Positions 1-8,732 of a stretch of DNA of 59,884 nucleotides are shown one piece after another (the stretch's first letter is position 1; every line of letters begins with the position of its first letter). Where the stretch lies: contig SWDO01000001.1 in NCBI GenBank assembly GCA_005116895.1, positions 384,661-444,544 of the forward strand, written 5' to 3'. The notes beneath the pieces were generated by a model, which did no database searches, had not been told where the DNA came from, and was given only the letters and a program-made list of their open reading frames with translations. Source of the DNA: Nitrospira sp. (GTDB lineage Bacteria; Nitrospirota; Nitrospiria; Nitrospirales; Nitrospiraceae). The position numbers and the translations under genes are program-made.

Positions 1-259
1 AATGCCGGGACACCTGGAAATGCCGCGCCCGTTCCGTTTGTGTTCGATCGGGATGAGCCTCCACATGACGGCGCAATTGCTCCCAATCCAGCTTGTGAGA
101 ACGGCGAGGGCCGGGGCGCTTGTAGGCGACGCCGCCAGGCTTGAGCCAGCGGTACACGCTGGCCTCACCCACCTTGAACCGCCGAGCCGCTTCGGCCTTG
201 CTGCCACCGCTACGCACAAAATCCACCACCCGTTGACGCAAGTCGACTGAGCATCTCAT
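1..259 (-). CDS. IS630-family transposase, N-terminal part (runs off left edge)
   Basis: Reading the minus strand from the ATG at 259 gives an open frame to the window edge (86 codons). It begins MRCSVDLRQRVVDFVRSGG and continues with KAEAARRF and ASVYRWLK. This is the helix-turn-helix start typical of IS630/Tc1-like transposases (known family feature), which bind the element's terminal inverted repeats and cut and paste at TA sites. The DDE catalytic part would lie left of the window. The frame is intact as far as seen. I could not identify the terminal inverted repeat between 260 and 326. The gene sits about 70 bases from the 3' end of a tRNA-Thr gene, a common location for inserted DNA. 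Confidence 0.85.
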   Translation of the reverse strand, partial: MRCSVDLRQRVVDFVRSGGSKAEAARRFKVGEASVYRWLKPGGVAYKRPGPRRSHKLDWEQLRRHVEAHPDRTQTERARHFQVSRH

Positions 260-326
260 GCCCCATGATCGCCCGAGGCGATCTTCATGTCTATCGGTAA
301 TTGTGGGCTTGGCTATAAATACTGTG

Positions 327-402
327 TGGAGCCGGCGACCCGGATTGAACGGGCGACCTGCGGTTTACGAAACCGCTGCTCTACCAACTGAGCTACGCCG
401 GC
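327..402 (-). tRNA. tRNA-Thr (anticodon CGT)
   Basis: On the minus strand the sequence folds as a full cloverleaf. The acceptor stem is GCCGGCG with CGCCGGC. The D arm contains AGTTGGTA, the anticodon stem GCGGT/ACCGC encloses the loop TTCGTAA (anticodon CGT, reads ACG threonine codons), and the T loop is TTCAATC. The discriminator base is T, followed by an encoded CCA (positions 329-327). Confidence 0.97.
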
Positions 403-500
403 ACCTGGGTGAGACAGAGGGGGGGACTGAATCTCAGTCGGGCATGATAACGGCCACTGACGAGCCTGTCAATAAAGCAGATTGGGGTCACCCAATATTC

Positions 501-2543
501 CTATGGCCCAATCAGCATTGGCTTGGGGCCTGCAACTGATGAATCAGCAGGAAGGTGTGGGGGCTTCTGTATCGGATCAGGTTTTGGGTTATGGCCTCTC
601 GCCATCGGATGGATTCGCACCATGCCTCCCCGCCCAGTCGCGGGTAAACACAGCGCATCTTGTTTGTTCCCGAATTGTTCACGCGCCACCAGAGCCGCCT
701 GTCCACGGGCATAGGTGCAGAGTTCACCGGCGATGACCGTTCCATCTCGATCTACATCAGCCAGACCTTGCAACCCCCTTAACAGATGGTAGGTAAACAG
801 CCCATGCTTGCCTTCGTCATACGGATCGGCTTCTTGCAAGCTTCGATTACCCACCATCCACATCTCCACATCTTTTCGGGCCTCGCGGACAGGGGATTCC
901 CAGGCAGGCGAAGGGATGTCGGCAAGACCGGCGCCCGGAGATGGGTCCATCGAGACATCAAACATCAGAATCGCCCGCCGGATGGGCAATCGATTGAGCG
1001 CTTCCTGAAGGCGGGCAAGTGGGTATAGCTGCTGCTTCGCCTCGGAGAGTGTCCCATCATAGGGCACAAGCGAGATCGCACCGGTCCCGCCATCTACGAA
1101 TCCTCGCCCGGCAAAAAATATATACACAACGGTCTCTTGGTCCGCTCGCTTTCGAAGCCATCGCTCAAACGTGTCTTCCAGATCCCGTTCGAGGGCCTGT
1201 CGGTCGAGCAATATGCGGATGCGCTCGCCTGGGACACCGCCGATGATACGCAGATATTCAGCCATGACTTCCGCATCGTGGCGCGCATACTTGACCGCCG
1301 GCATCTGTTCGTCTCGAAACGTCCCGATGCCGATCGAAATGATGATGGCCTTCGGCTGATGAAACGCCGCCAGAGAATTCGGCAGGTTGTCGACATTCGG
1401 AACCAGAGCCGAATTGATGCCTCTGGGTTTGACCCCAAAACGAAAGACCTTGGGTGGCGGAACAGACGTCACCGGACTAGTCGTCCGCAAGTTCAGCGTT
1501 AATTCTCCCTGGAGGGCCTCTTGAGTGGCAGTCACCCGCTGTGTCATCGAGGTCCGTTTAATCTCTCCCGATTGGAGCATGCCGAGATGGACTTCGGAGG
1601 GAAACAAGGCCGCTAAGTCGGTTTTTCCTTCAACCATGACCATCACATCTTTCGCCTCCCCCATGCCTTCGTTTTTGACTTCAACTTGGATCGTGAGGGA
1701 TTCGTCAGGCTGGAGGAATTGGTCTCCGTTTCCATCTCGGATAATGGCACGAAAACTCAGTTGCGCTGGCCTAGCTGTCGTACTCGAATCCACCTGCGGT
1801 GGTTTTTCCGTTGTCTCCCCCACCGTGGGGAGCGACGCGACTAGGTTCGCTGTCGATGGCTCCAAGGAGGGGCCTGGACGTGTTGCCACCGGAACCCATG
1901 TGTCTCTTCGAGCGGCGTATTCCCGAATCTGTACCGATTGCCCAATCTGTTGAGTTATTCCGTTGGTTGCCGAGTCAATGGCGTCTTGAACTATTGCCGC
2001 CACCCCCTCTACCTGGCAGGGTTGTTGGCCAACCGTTACCGTACCGTGGCCGGTCCCTTCGAACTTCTTATTGAAGAGTAACGTTCCGTCACGCGCCAAA
2101 AACACTATTTCAATTCCCACCATGGCCGTTGCTGGATAGGTGCCAGGCGTTTGCGTTGGAACGGCAAGCTCAATCCGTCTCACTCCCACTCCAACTTCAA
2201 CCACCCCGTCTGAGGCAATGGGTTCATCCGCGTGACTCTGGGCCGCGACACCGGTAAAGACTCCCATCAACTTCTTTGGAATGGAGGTGACAAGCGCGTT
2301 TGTCAGGGGCAATGATCTCATCTCGCCACAACCATCGTGGTATGGCACCTCAGCCGTGGTCACACTGGGCGAGAACCAGATTACCGGCGTCAGTGGAATC
2401 GGTTGAGTACGAACTGGTTGCTTCTCTCGCTTGAGCAGCGAACAGCCGACAGCTGAGAGGACGAGGATCAGCACCACGCAGGAGGCAATAACGTGGAGAT
2501 ATGACTGGCAATAGCCCGTCAGTATGGGTTGTTGCTTCTTCAC
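501..2543 (-). CDS. Lipoprotein with inactive caspase-like (C14) domain
   Basis: A 680-residue protein. It starts with a lysine-containing n-region, a hydrophobic stretch (about residues 18-33) and a lipobox-like VGC at about residue 34, so it is probably a membrane-anchored lipoprotein. The middle (about 250-350) has a beta-rich region (FRAIIRDGNGDQFLQPDESL...) like the CARDB/Ig-like folds found beside caspase domains. Residues about 395-650 match the caspase/metacaspase fold: an AIIISIGIGTF first strand, VVYIFFAGRGF where active members have SGHG, AILMFDVSMD where active members have DACFSG, and HGLFTYHLLRGLQG with a DRDG segment after it. Both catalytic positions are changed (His to Arg near 477, Cys to Ser near 530), so proteolysis is unlikely and a scaffolding or binding role is inferred. 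It is monocistronic and divergent from ubiA. Confidence 0.75.
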   Translation of the reverse strand: MKKQQPILTGYCQSYLHVIASCVVLILVLSAVGCSLLKREKQPVRTQPIPLTPVIWFSPSVTTAEVPYHDGCGEMRSLPLTNALVTSIPKKLMGVFTGVAAQSHADEPIASDGVVEVGVGVRRIELAVPTQTPGTYPATAMVGIEIVFLARDGTLLFNKKFEGTGHGTVTVGQQPCQVEGVAAIVQDAIDSATNGITQQIGQSVQIREYAARRDTWVPVATRPGPSLEPSTANLVASLPTVGETTEKPPQVDSSTTARPAQLSFRAIIRDGNGDQFLQPDESLTIQVEVKNEGMGEAKDVMVMVEGKTDLAALFPSEVHLGMLQSGEIKRTSMTQRVTATQEALQGELTLNLRTTSPVTSVPPPKVFRFGVKPRGINSALVPNVDNLPNSLAAFHQPKAIIISIGIGTFRDEQMPAVKYARHDAEVMAEYLRIIGGVPGERIRILLDRQALERDLEDTFERWLRKRADQETVVYIFFAGRGFVDGGTGAISLVPYDGTLSEAKQQLYPLARLQEALNRLPIRRAILMFDVSMDPSPGAGLADIPSPAWESPVREARKDVEMWMVGNRSLQEADPYDEGKHGLFTYHLLRGLQGLADVDRDGTVIAGELCTYARGQAALVAREQFGNKQDALCLPATGRGGMVRIHPMARGHNPKPDPIQKPPHLPADSSVAGPKPMLIGP

Positions 2544-2629
2544 GTTGTGGTTATACCGAATTTCACACTGGCGTCACAACCGGGGGGAGCCGCATTGACA
2601 GCCCATTTCCTCTGGGCTAAGGTCGCTGC

Positions 2630-3520
2630 ATGTCCGATCCTGTCGCGTCATCATCCGCTTCCTCTGGAATTTCTTGGTCTGCGCTTGCCCGATTGATCCG
2701 GCTGCCAAACCAGACCGGTACCTATCTCTTACTCCTGCCTACGCTATGGAGCCTCGTGCTGGCAGCCCGAGGGATTCCTCCCCCTCACCTCTTAGTTCTT
2801 TTCATCTGCGGATCGTTCCTCATGAGAAGCGCTGGCGTCATTATGAACGATTTAGCGGATGAAAGATTTGACCGGCAAGTCGCCCGGACCAAGACGCGGC
2901 CGTTGGCTTCTGGCGAATTGTCACGCCGCCATGCGCTGATCCTACTCAGCCTGCTGCTTGTCGTGGCGGCAAGCCTTCTCTTCTTCCTTCTGCCGATCGT
3001 GACCTGGCTCGCCCCGGTCGCAGTCTTTCTTGCCGCCCTCTACCCATACTCCAAACGATGGATTCATATCCCGCAAGCCATGCTTGGCATTGCGTTTGGC
3101 TGGGGAACGATCATGGCCTGGGCAGCAGTGCGAGGACAATTGGAGAGCTCGGCGTGGTGTCTCTTTGGAGCAACCGCCGCCTGGGCCATAGCCTATGACA
3201 CAATCTACGCGATCCAAGACCAGGAGGATGATCGACGCGTTGGGGTCAAGTCCGCCGCCCTGTACTTTGGGGATTCGGTTCACCAAGGCGTGGGATTGGC
3301 ATTCAGTATCATGCTGGCGTGCTTGATCGCCGCAGGGTGGTTCGCTCAGCTCAGGTGGCCATATTATGCTGCGCTATTGGGCGTGTCGGTATTTTTCATA
3401 CTTCAGGTCATGCGCCTGCGGAGGCCGATGACACCGACTCACGCGTTCGCCATGTTTCGCGCACACGTTTGGGCAGGCGCTGCCATCCTTCTTGGATTGC
3501 TCGTCGGGTTAGTTGGTTAG
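2630..3520 (+). CDS. ubiA: UbiA-family prenyltransferase (4-hydroxybenzoate polyprenyltransferase-like)
   Basis: An integral membrane enzyme of 296 residues, the usual length. It carries the first Asp-rich motif, NDLADERFD, followed by RTKTRPLASGELS, and the second, YAIQDQEDDRRVGVKS. These bind the prenyl diphosphate through magnesium, and the flanking residues are closer to UbiA (4-hydroxybenzoate) than to MenA or the futalosine-pathway MqnP. Substrate choice is inferred; an MqnP-type role in menaquinone synthesis is the main alternative. About eight hydrophobic segments are visible. The stop codon overlaps the stop of the convergent diheme cytochrome gene (TAG at 3518-3520 against TAA at 3519-3517). 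The start has a weak AAGG upstream. Confidence 0.88.
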   Translation: MSDPVASSSASSGISWSALARLIRLPNQTGTYLLLLPTLWSLVLAARGIPPPHLLVLFICGSFLMRSAGVIMNDLADERFDRQVARTKTRPLASGELSRRHALILLSLLLVVAASLLFFLLPIVTWLAPVAVFLAALYPYSKRWIHIPQAMLGIAFGWGTIMAWAAVRGQLESSAWCLFGATAAWAIAYDTIYAIQDQEDDRRVGVKSAALYFGDSVHQGVGLAFSIMLACLIAAGWFAQLRWPYYAALLGVSVFFILQVMRLRRPMTPTHAFAMFRAHVWAGAAILLGLLVGLVG

Positions 3521-4548
3521 GGCTTTTCGACCGGCTTCTCGCCTACAGGTTCAGACTTAGAAGCCCGTAAGGTGGCCACATACATCGTCACAGCTTTGGC
3601 ATCCGCATCATTCAAACCCAAGGCCGGCATCCGCGTGTGCGCATCCATGGCCTGTGGATTCTTGAGCCAACGATACACCCACGTGGCATTCAACCGAAAT
3701 CCAGCCCGATCCAATGCGGGACCAATCTTGCCGCCTTCACCGCCGACATTGTGGCACCCGTTGCAGCCATACTTATTTTCATAGAGTTGTTTGCCACGAT
3801 CGACTAATTTTGCAACATCTGCAGGCTTGGCCGTCAAATCCGGCCTAGGAATACTGAGTCCCTTTCCCGCTCTCGTAGAAAAATTGTTGAGGGCGACCTG
3901 GGCGACATCCATCTCTTTCTTGGCTTGCCCCATCGCCGCCTGTTCAGCCGCATAGGCCGATTCATCCACATCGACATCTTTCTTCAACTGCTCGCTCTTC
4001 CTCTCCGCTTCATCGCTGGCTTTCTTTTCGGCGGCTTCATAGGCCTGCTTGGCCTGTTCAAACTTGGCCTGAGCGGTCTTCAATCCTTCTTCCAAGGAAG
4101 TCTTGCGTGCCGCGACGTTAAACTCCATCTTCGTTCCGTGCAACGTGCGCACATATCCGACAATCGACCAGAGTTCATCCTCAGAGAGCGTATATTTAAA
4201 GGTCGGCATCGTGGGCACGGCAAAGTCGTCATCTCCGATCGTATCTCCACCTTCCTCACTGGTGTCCAGCATGTCCCGCGAGATAGTCGCAAAGAGCTCC
4301 TCATCCTTGAATGTGCTCATTTCTGACTTATTCGACAAATCCTTAGGCTTTGGATCGGGCATAGCCGACCAATTAAACCCTTCGTTTTGCTTCCCGCTCT
4401 CGCCATGACAATCGCTGCAATAGTGGGTATAGAGTTCATGCCCACGCTTTTCCTGTTCGTTGGCGCAGCCACCGGTGATGAAAGCCAAGCCTCCGATCAC
4501 GCCCACTGCTAATCCTATGATACCTAGCCTTGGCGCCTTCATGCTCAC
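3517..4548 (-). CDS. Diheme c-type cytochrome with central coiled coil
   Basis: A 343-residue exported protein. The N-terminus is a hydrophobic signal or anchor (about 8-28) ending near a Cys (GGCANEQ), so it may be a lipoprotein. Two c-heme sites are present: CSDCH (residues about 43-47) and CNGCH near 263. Methionines in PTMPTF and ARMPA-like contexts (RMPALGL) are candidate sixth ligands. Between the two heme domains lies a long Ala/Lys/Glu-rich stretch (about 150-235) predicted to be a coiled coil, probably a rigid spacer. It is the last gene of the respiratory cluster, and its start overlaps the stop of the EB_dh-type gene by 4 bases, so the two are translationally coupled. The role as an electron shuttle between cluster components is inferred. 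Confidence 0.85.
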   Translation of the reverse strand: MSMKAPRLGIIGLAVGVIGGLAFITGGCANEQEKRGHELYTHYCSDCHGESGKQNEGFNWSAMPDPKPKDLSNKSEMSTFKDEELFATISRDMLDTSEEGGDTIGDDDFAVPTMPTFKYTLSEDELWSIVGYVRTLHGTKMEFNVAARKTSLEEGLKTAQAKFEQAKQAYEAAEKKASDEAERKSEQLKKDVDVDESAYAAEQAAMGQAKKEMDVAQVALNNFSTRAGKGLSIPRPDLTAKPADVAKLVDRGKQLYENKYGCNGCHNVGGEGGKIGPALDRAGFRLNATWVYRWLKNPQAMDAHTRMPALGLNDADAKAVTMYVATLRASKSEPVGEKPVEKP

Positions 4549-5372
4549 TGCCCTTTCTTGAGTTTTCGGATCAGGACAAACTGAAACCCCAAGCCCAATA
4601 CAGCAGCGATCGCCGCGTACATATAGCCGGAATAATCAGGCGGGGCATCGGCTCGGAAATACCACCATGACGAGACCGCTTTTTGAGACCCCTTTTCAAC
4701 CAATTCGCCGACGGCATCTTTTCGTCCGTCCCATACAGCAAAGGAGATACTCATGAATTGTCCCGCCGTAATTTGCACATCCTCATCAGCATGCCCGGTC
4801 AACAATTTCCTCGCAAATACAACTTTCCATGTCCCATTGGAATAGACGCCCTTGGCTGTCACATCCTGATGCTCTTGCGGCTTTAATGTCCCAAAACCTT
4901 TCGCACTCATGTCGAGGGCCTTGCCGGTCTTATTTTTCCAAAACCAAATATTGACCGGCCCGCCCTCGACCTGGAGCATGGGCTGACCATGGGCGAAATG
5001 TGCCTTCTTATCACCCACCATAAACTCTAGTGCTGCTGCGTCATCAGGATCCTGAGTAGGATCGGTATATTCAACCAGCACCGCCACTTGCGTACCATCA
5101 TGTAAGGCACGCACGATGACATCCTTAACGGTCACTTCCTGAATACGATTCTGCCAATGGACTTGCGGTGACATTGGAAATGTCGCAGGCGGCGCACTGC
5201 TCCAAACTGCCGCGCCTGGATCATCTACGGGTACGCCCCCAGTCAGAAGGGTCGCTCGAACTGAGACATTCTCCTGTGCATAGCCAAGCGATGCTCCAGC
5301 AATAATCATTGCTGCGATTGCTGCCGTTCCATCCCGCAAAACCCGTTTCATGATGCGATTCGCCGGTTTCAT
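4545..5372 (-). CDS. Ethylbenzene dehydrogenase-type heme-b protein (NXR gamma-like), membrane-anchored
   Basis: 275 residues with a signal peptide (about 15-32), a beta-sandwich body resembling the EB_dh / DMSO-reductase-family gamma subunit (VRALHDGTQVAVLVEYTDPTQ; PVNIWFWKN; FAVWDGRKDAVGE), and one C-terminal membrane helix (about 250-268). Gamma subunits of this type bind one heme b and hand electrons from a molybdopterin enzyme to cytochromes. In Nitrospira similar proteins are candidate NxrC subunits (known family context). No alpha or beta molybdoenzyme gene is present in this window, so here it may serve as a heme-b carrier within the bc/bd-like cluster. It overlaps the downstream diheme gene by 4 bases. 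Assignment to the fold is fairly firm; the partner is unknown. Confidence 0.75.
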   Translation of the reverse strand: MKPANRIMKRVLRDGTAAIAAMIIAGASLGYAQENVSVRATLLTGGVPVDDPGAAVWSSAPPATFPMSPQVHWQNRIQEVTVKDVIVRALHDGTQVAVLVEYTDPTQDPDDAAALEFMVGDKKAHFAHGQPMLQVEGGPVNIWFWKNKTGKALDMSAKGFGTLKPQEHQDVTAKGVYSNGTWKVVFARKLLTGHADEDVQITAGQFMSISFAVWDGRKDAVGELVEKGSQKAVSSWWYFRADAPPDYSGYMYAAIAAVLGLGFQFVLIRKLKKGQ

Positions 5373-5421
5373 GCTGTCCTCGTGCTCCCTCCACTAAATC
5401 GATCCACGCTGTTCTTTTCCG

Positions 5422-6138
5422 CTACTCCCAGGTTCGTGGGGATTGATGCGCGCCGTCGTACTCACCTAAGATGATCTTCCAAATCCATTCATCGGGCAAC
5501 TCGACTTCCCAACGAGGCATAGCGGACTTCCAGGGTGCACCTTCAATCGGAAGGCCGACGCCGCCCTTTTTGATGCGCCAGAATAGATAGCTTTCTTGCA
5601 ACATGGCAATCGTCGTGGGGTCGGCAAAATTGGCAGGTGCCGGAATAAATCCACGAGCCGCCGGTCCCTTCCCGTCAAAGTTTCCACCATGACAGGGTGA
5701 GCAATAGGCGGCGTAAAAGCCCTTCCCCTGCATAATATTGTCAGGAGTTTTAGGAACAGGATTTGACAGGCCCGTGTATTCCCCTGGTGGGGCCGGATGA
5801 ATCGTTCGGCTTTCCGTCGGAGGGAGGTCGCTCACCGCCGTACTTCCGTATGTCTGCCAGCCTACCAGCAACGGAAACAGAATGAACACGCCATAGCGCA
5901 GTGCTTGCAGACCGCCGATGTTCTCTCCGGTCAGAAATCGTTGAATCGGATTCCAGAAGGCATCCTTCGATTCACCGCTCACTGTTTCAAACATGAAAAT
6001 GCCGCCTGCAGTTAGCAAGAGATACAGAAATATGAGGCTGGAGGGAAGGGGGGCAGAGCCAGGTATGTTAGGCAACACAAACTTCAGAAACGCATACATG
6101 GCGACCATGAGAATGATTGGCTTCCCTAACGCTCCCAT
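5422..6138 (-). CDS. Membrane-bound monoheme cytochrome c
   Basis: 238 residues. Three hydrophobic segments lie at the N-terminus (about 5-22, 30-50 and 80-98), which is unusual for a plain cytochrome c and suggests a membrane subunit with a C-terminal periplasmic heme domain. The heme site is CSPCH (near 146), in the context GFYAAYCSPCHGGNFDGKG, and the tail WRIKKGGVGLPIEGAPWKSAMPRW supplies a likely Met ligand. That arrangement (CxxCHG...GKG ... AMP) is typical of class I cytochrome c domains attached to oxidases. It lies 15 bases downstream of another cytochrome c gene in the same operon. Confidence 0.85.
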   Translation of the reverse strand: MGALGKPIILMVAMYAFLKFVLPNIPGSAPLPSSLIFLYLLLTAGGIFMFETVSGESKDAFWNPIQRFLTGENIGGLQALRYGVFILFPLLVGWQTYGSTAVSDLPPTESRTIHPAPPGEYTGLSNPVPKTPDNIMQGKGFYAAYCSPCHGGNFDGKGPAARGFIPAPANFADPTTIAMLQESYLFWRIKKGGVGLPIEGAPWKSAMPRWEVELPDEWIWKIILGEYDGAHQSPRTWE

Positions 6139-6153
6139 AACAATCCTTCCTCC

Positions 6154-6777
6154 CTAATTCGTGTGTGCGTCGGCAATAAGCGCAGCTTGCGCGGCCTTCA
6201 CCGGCGCAGACGGGGCTTTCCCAGGGATATCAAGCTCCGACGTGCTGACAGAGATCGGCTCCCCGCTCATTTGCTGCAGAAACGCGATAATGGCCAATAT
6301 TTCATTCTTCGAGAGTCCGATCGGATCCTTATTGATAGCGGGCATCGTGGCTGGATAGTCTTTTGGCACGCCACCATGGCGGTAATCCTTATACACGAAC
6401 GCCTGGGGATCCGTTAGGCTTTCAAAGAGGAAATCCTTGCTCAACTTAGCGCCGATTCCCTTCAGATCCGGGCATCGTGCCGATTCACTTGGCCCAATGG
6501 AATGACACAGTGCACATTGGCCTTTGCTGAAGAAAACCGTCTGGCCGATGGCAGCAATATCAGTCGGTGTCTTGATATTGGCAATATCGATCTTTTCCTC
6601 GGCAGGAGGTAGAGAGGCCAGCTGGGGTACGGCAAGCGACATCAGTGCAAACAATCCTAGCACGATGGCAACGAAGCCCGTCACCCTGACAAACACGGCC
6701 TTGATGAACAAGAGGATCAGAATGCCGATCCCAATGATGGACAGTGCGATTAGTTGTAGTTGTGCGACTTCACTCAT
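6154..6777 (-). CDS. Membrane-anchored monoheme cytochrome c
   Basis: 207 residues. Two hydrophobic helices occupy the N-terminus (about 7-27 and 30-53), then a periplasmic cytochrome c domain with CALCH near 91 in the context FFSKGQCALCHSIGPSESARCPDLKG. A distal Met is likely in YPATMPAIN. The C-terminal 30 residues are Ala/Pro-rich and probably flexible. It is part of the minus-strand respiratory cluster, directly between the bd-like subunit gene and the next cytochrome c gene; electron transfer to or from those membrane subunits is inferred. Confidence 0.85.
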   Translation of the reverse strand: MSEVAQLQLIALSIIGIGILILLFIKAVFVRVTGFVAIVLGLFALMSLAVPQLASLPPAEEKIDIANIKTPTDIAAIGQTVFFSKGQCALCHSIGPSESARCPDLKGIGAKLSKDFLFESLTDPQAFVYKDYRHGGVPKDYPATMPAINKDPIGLSKNEILAIIAFLQQMSGEPISVSTSELDIPGKAPSAPVKAAQAALIADAHTN

Positions 6778-6856
6778 GGGCCCTCGAATGTTAAGTGCTG
6801 AGTTCTTAGTTTCTCGTTCCGGACTTAAAACTCACAATCAAAACTCAAATTTCTCT

Positions 6857-8689
6857 TTATCGCTGAGACTGCTCTTCTGGAGCCCCTCCGGCCATCGCCG
6901 GAATTCCGTGCGGCAGCTCTCCCTTCCCTGGTCCTGGAGCCGCTTTGGACTTATCGCCCATTGTCGCGACCCAAAAGATAAACGCCACGATAAGGCAGAA
7001 GGAAAACGTACAGAAGGCCATAATAAACGACGCGCTACCCAGCGCTGGGGAATAGGCATAAGGCGAGGTATCGCGCATGACTCCGTAGACATGCCAATGG
7101 ACACGTGACGAGGACCGCGCATAGCCCATCAAGGTCATGAGGAGGATGACCATGATGGCATTGAGAACCAAGGAATACCCAGCGCGTGGCGGCATGCTCC
7201 CCCACACCATCTCTGTCGTCGTTTTTGCGCTCTTGAGCAACAGCGCCGTCAACGGCGTGATCGTCAGAATGACAAAGATGACGATCAGCACCTGAGAGGT
7301 AGAGAAATAATTGATGCGGACGATCGCCGGCACGAAATACCCCCAGACACCGAGGACGATGACCGCAAGGCTGGCCAACACCAACACGGCACCCATGACC
7401 GCTTTCGCCAGCTTCGCCCACCCGGCTGTATCCTGTTTCCCTGCCCGCCAATACATGACGAAGCTCATGAACGTAATCAGGATCATGAGGTTGGAGACCG
7501 TCATTTTTGCCGACATGACACCGAGGACACCGAGCAATGGATGGTGGGCCCCTCCCATTTTCTGAGCCTCTTCAATGCTGGCCACAAGGGAGTGCGGGGT
7601 CATCCATACAGCAAGACACAGCAACAGACTAACTAACATCATCAACATGGCTCGGCGATATTTACCCTCTGACCCGGGAATTCGATAGGTAATCCCCAGC
7701 CAAAAATAATAGTTCGAGCCGAGGAACAGGACACCGATCAACATGGCCTGGAGAATGAAGAGCCAGGACAGAAATCCTCCCATCAGGGTAATGCCCATCT
7801 GCTGGTTGTACTGGTAGATTTCCCGCATGAGCCAGTAGCCGGCAAACGGTAGGGCCAGCAGACCGAACACACCGATAAAGTTGCCGACATACCCCATCCA
7901 ATCGTAATGTTCTCGCTCTTCAGGACTCCTCACCGATAAGTACCGGACACCGGCATAGGCCCCGCAGATATAACCTCCAAGGACGACGTTCGCGATAAGG
8001 CGATGGATGTTGATCGGCCACCAGGTTGGATTCCATGTTGCCGCCCAGGCCCTCTCAAAGGCGGTCCCGTCTGCAAGCACAACCGGGCTGGACTGGAACG
8101 TAGCCCAGGCATTGGGGATAATCATAATGAATAAGGCAAAGAAGTTCAGGAGAAACCCGAGAAACACATGCAAGGTCTTCTTCCTGCCATCCTGCATGGC
8201 ATCCCACCCATACCAATACAGATACAGCGTCGCTGTTTCTAATAAGAACAGGAGGCAATAGAGCAAGAAGGAGGGGAAAAAGACGTCTGTCAAATAATTC
8301 ATCAGTTTGGGGTAGAACGCCACCAATAGAAACAACAGAATGCCACCAAACAACGCGGTGGTTGAATAGGCGGAAGTCAGGAGCTTGGTAAACTCCTTGG
8401 CGAGCTTGTCATAACGCTTCTCGCCTCCCCTCCAGGCAATGACTTCGCACAGCCAGGCAAACATTGGCACACCTAAAACGAACCCGGCCAATAAGAGATG
8501 CAACTGGGCAACGATCCAAACAAGATTCCGACTGCCGACGTAAGGAATATCGCGATACTCTGTAGGACCCGCAGTTGTTCCCTCGGCTGCAATCCCGACT
8601 GAAGGAAGGGCTAGCCATCCCGCCATCAACAAGAGACCTGCGAGCCATTCGCCGTGACTCCCGACGGCCCGGAGAGCTCGTTGAACCAT
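6857..8689 (-). CDS. Cytochrome bd oxidase subunit I-like protein (copy 1)
   Basis: 610 residues from the ATG at 8689, which has AAGGGG just upstream. A longer frame exists to 8773 but would overlap the upstream gene's end. About 14 hydrophobic segments are present. The region NLVWIVAQLHLLLAGFVLG aligns with the first helix of CydA carrying the heme b595/d ligand His, and WWPINIHRLIANVVLGGYI with the helix carrying the heme b558 His. The quinol-binding GRQPW motif of classical CydA is absent, and no CydB gene is present, so quinol oxidation in the standard way is unlikely. Copy 2 (12670-14382) shares these signatures. bd-like proteins of this type in Nitrospira have been discussed as unusual terminal oxidase or electron-transfer subunits; the exact reaction here is inferred. 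Confidence 0.78.
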   Translation of the reverse strand: MVQRALRAVGSHGEWLAGLLLMAGWLALPSVGIAAEGTTAGPTEYRDIPYVGSRNLVWIVAQLHLLLAGFVLGVPMFAWLCEVIAWRGGEKRYDKLAKEFTKLLTSAYSTTALFGGILLFLLVAFYPKLMNYLTDVFFPSFLLYCLLFLLETATLYLYWYGWDAMQDGRKKTLHVFLGFLLNFFALFIMIIPNAWATFQSSPVVLADGTAFERAWAATWNPTWWPINIHRLIANVVLGGYICGAYAGVRYLSVRSPEEREHYDWMGYVGNFIGVFGLLALPFAGYWLMREIYQYNQQMGITLMGGFLSWLFILQAMLIGVLFLGSNYYFWLGITYRIPGSEGKYRRAMLMMLVSLLLCLAVWMTPHSLVASIEEAQKMGGAHHPLLGVLGVMSAKMTVSNLMILITFMSFVMYWRAGKQDTAGWAKLAKAVMGAVLVLASLAVIVLGVWGYFVPAIVRINYFSTSQVLIVIFVILTITPLTALLLKSAKTTTEMVWGSMPPRAGYSLVLNAIMVILLMTLMGYARSSSRVHWHVYGVMRDTSPYAYSPALGSASFIMAFCTFSFCLIVAFIFWVATMGDKSKAAPGPGKGELPHGIPAMAGGAPEEQSQR

Positions 8690-8732
8690 ACTAACCCCTT
8701 GCTGTATGACCCTCACCTCATCACCTCGTAAG

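Noticed and set aside
258..539. Plus-strand open frame across the tRNA-Thr gene
   Set aside because: It covers a clear tRNA on the other strand and has no coding features.
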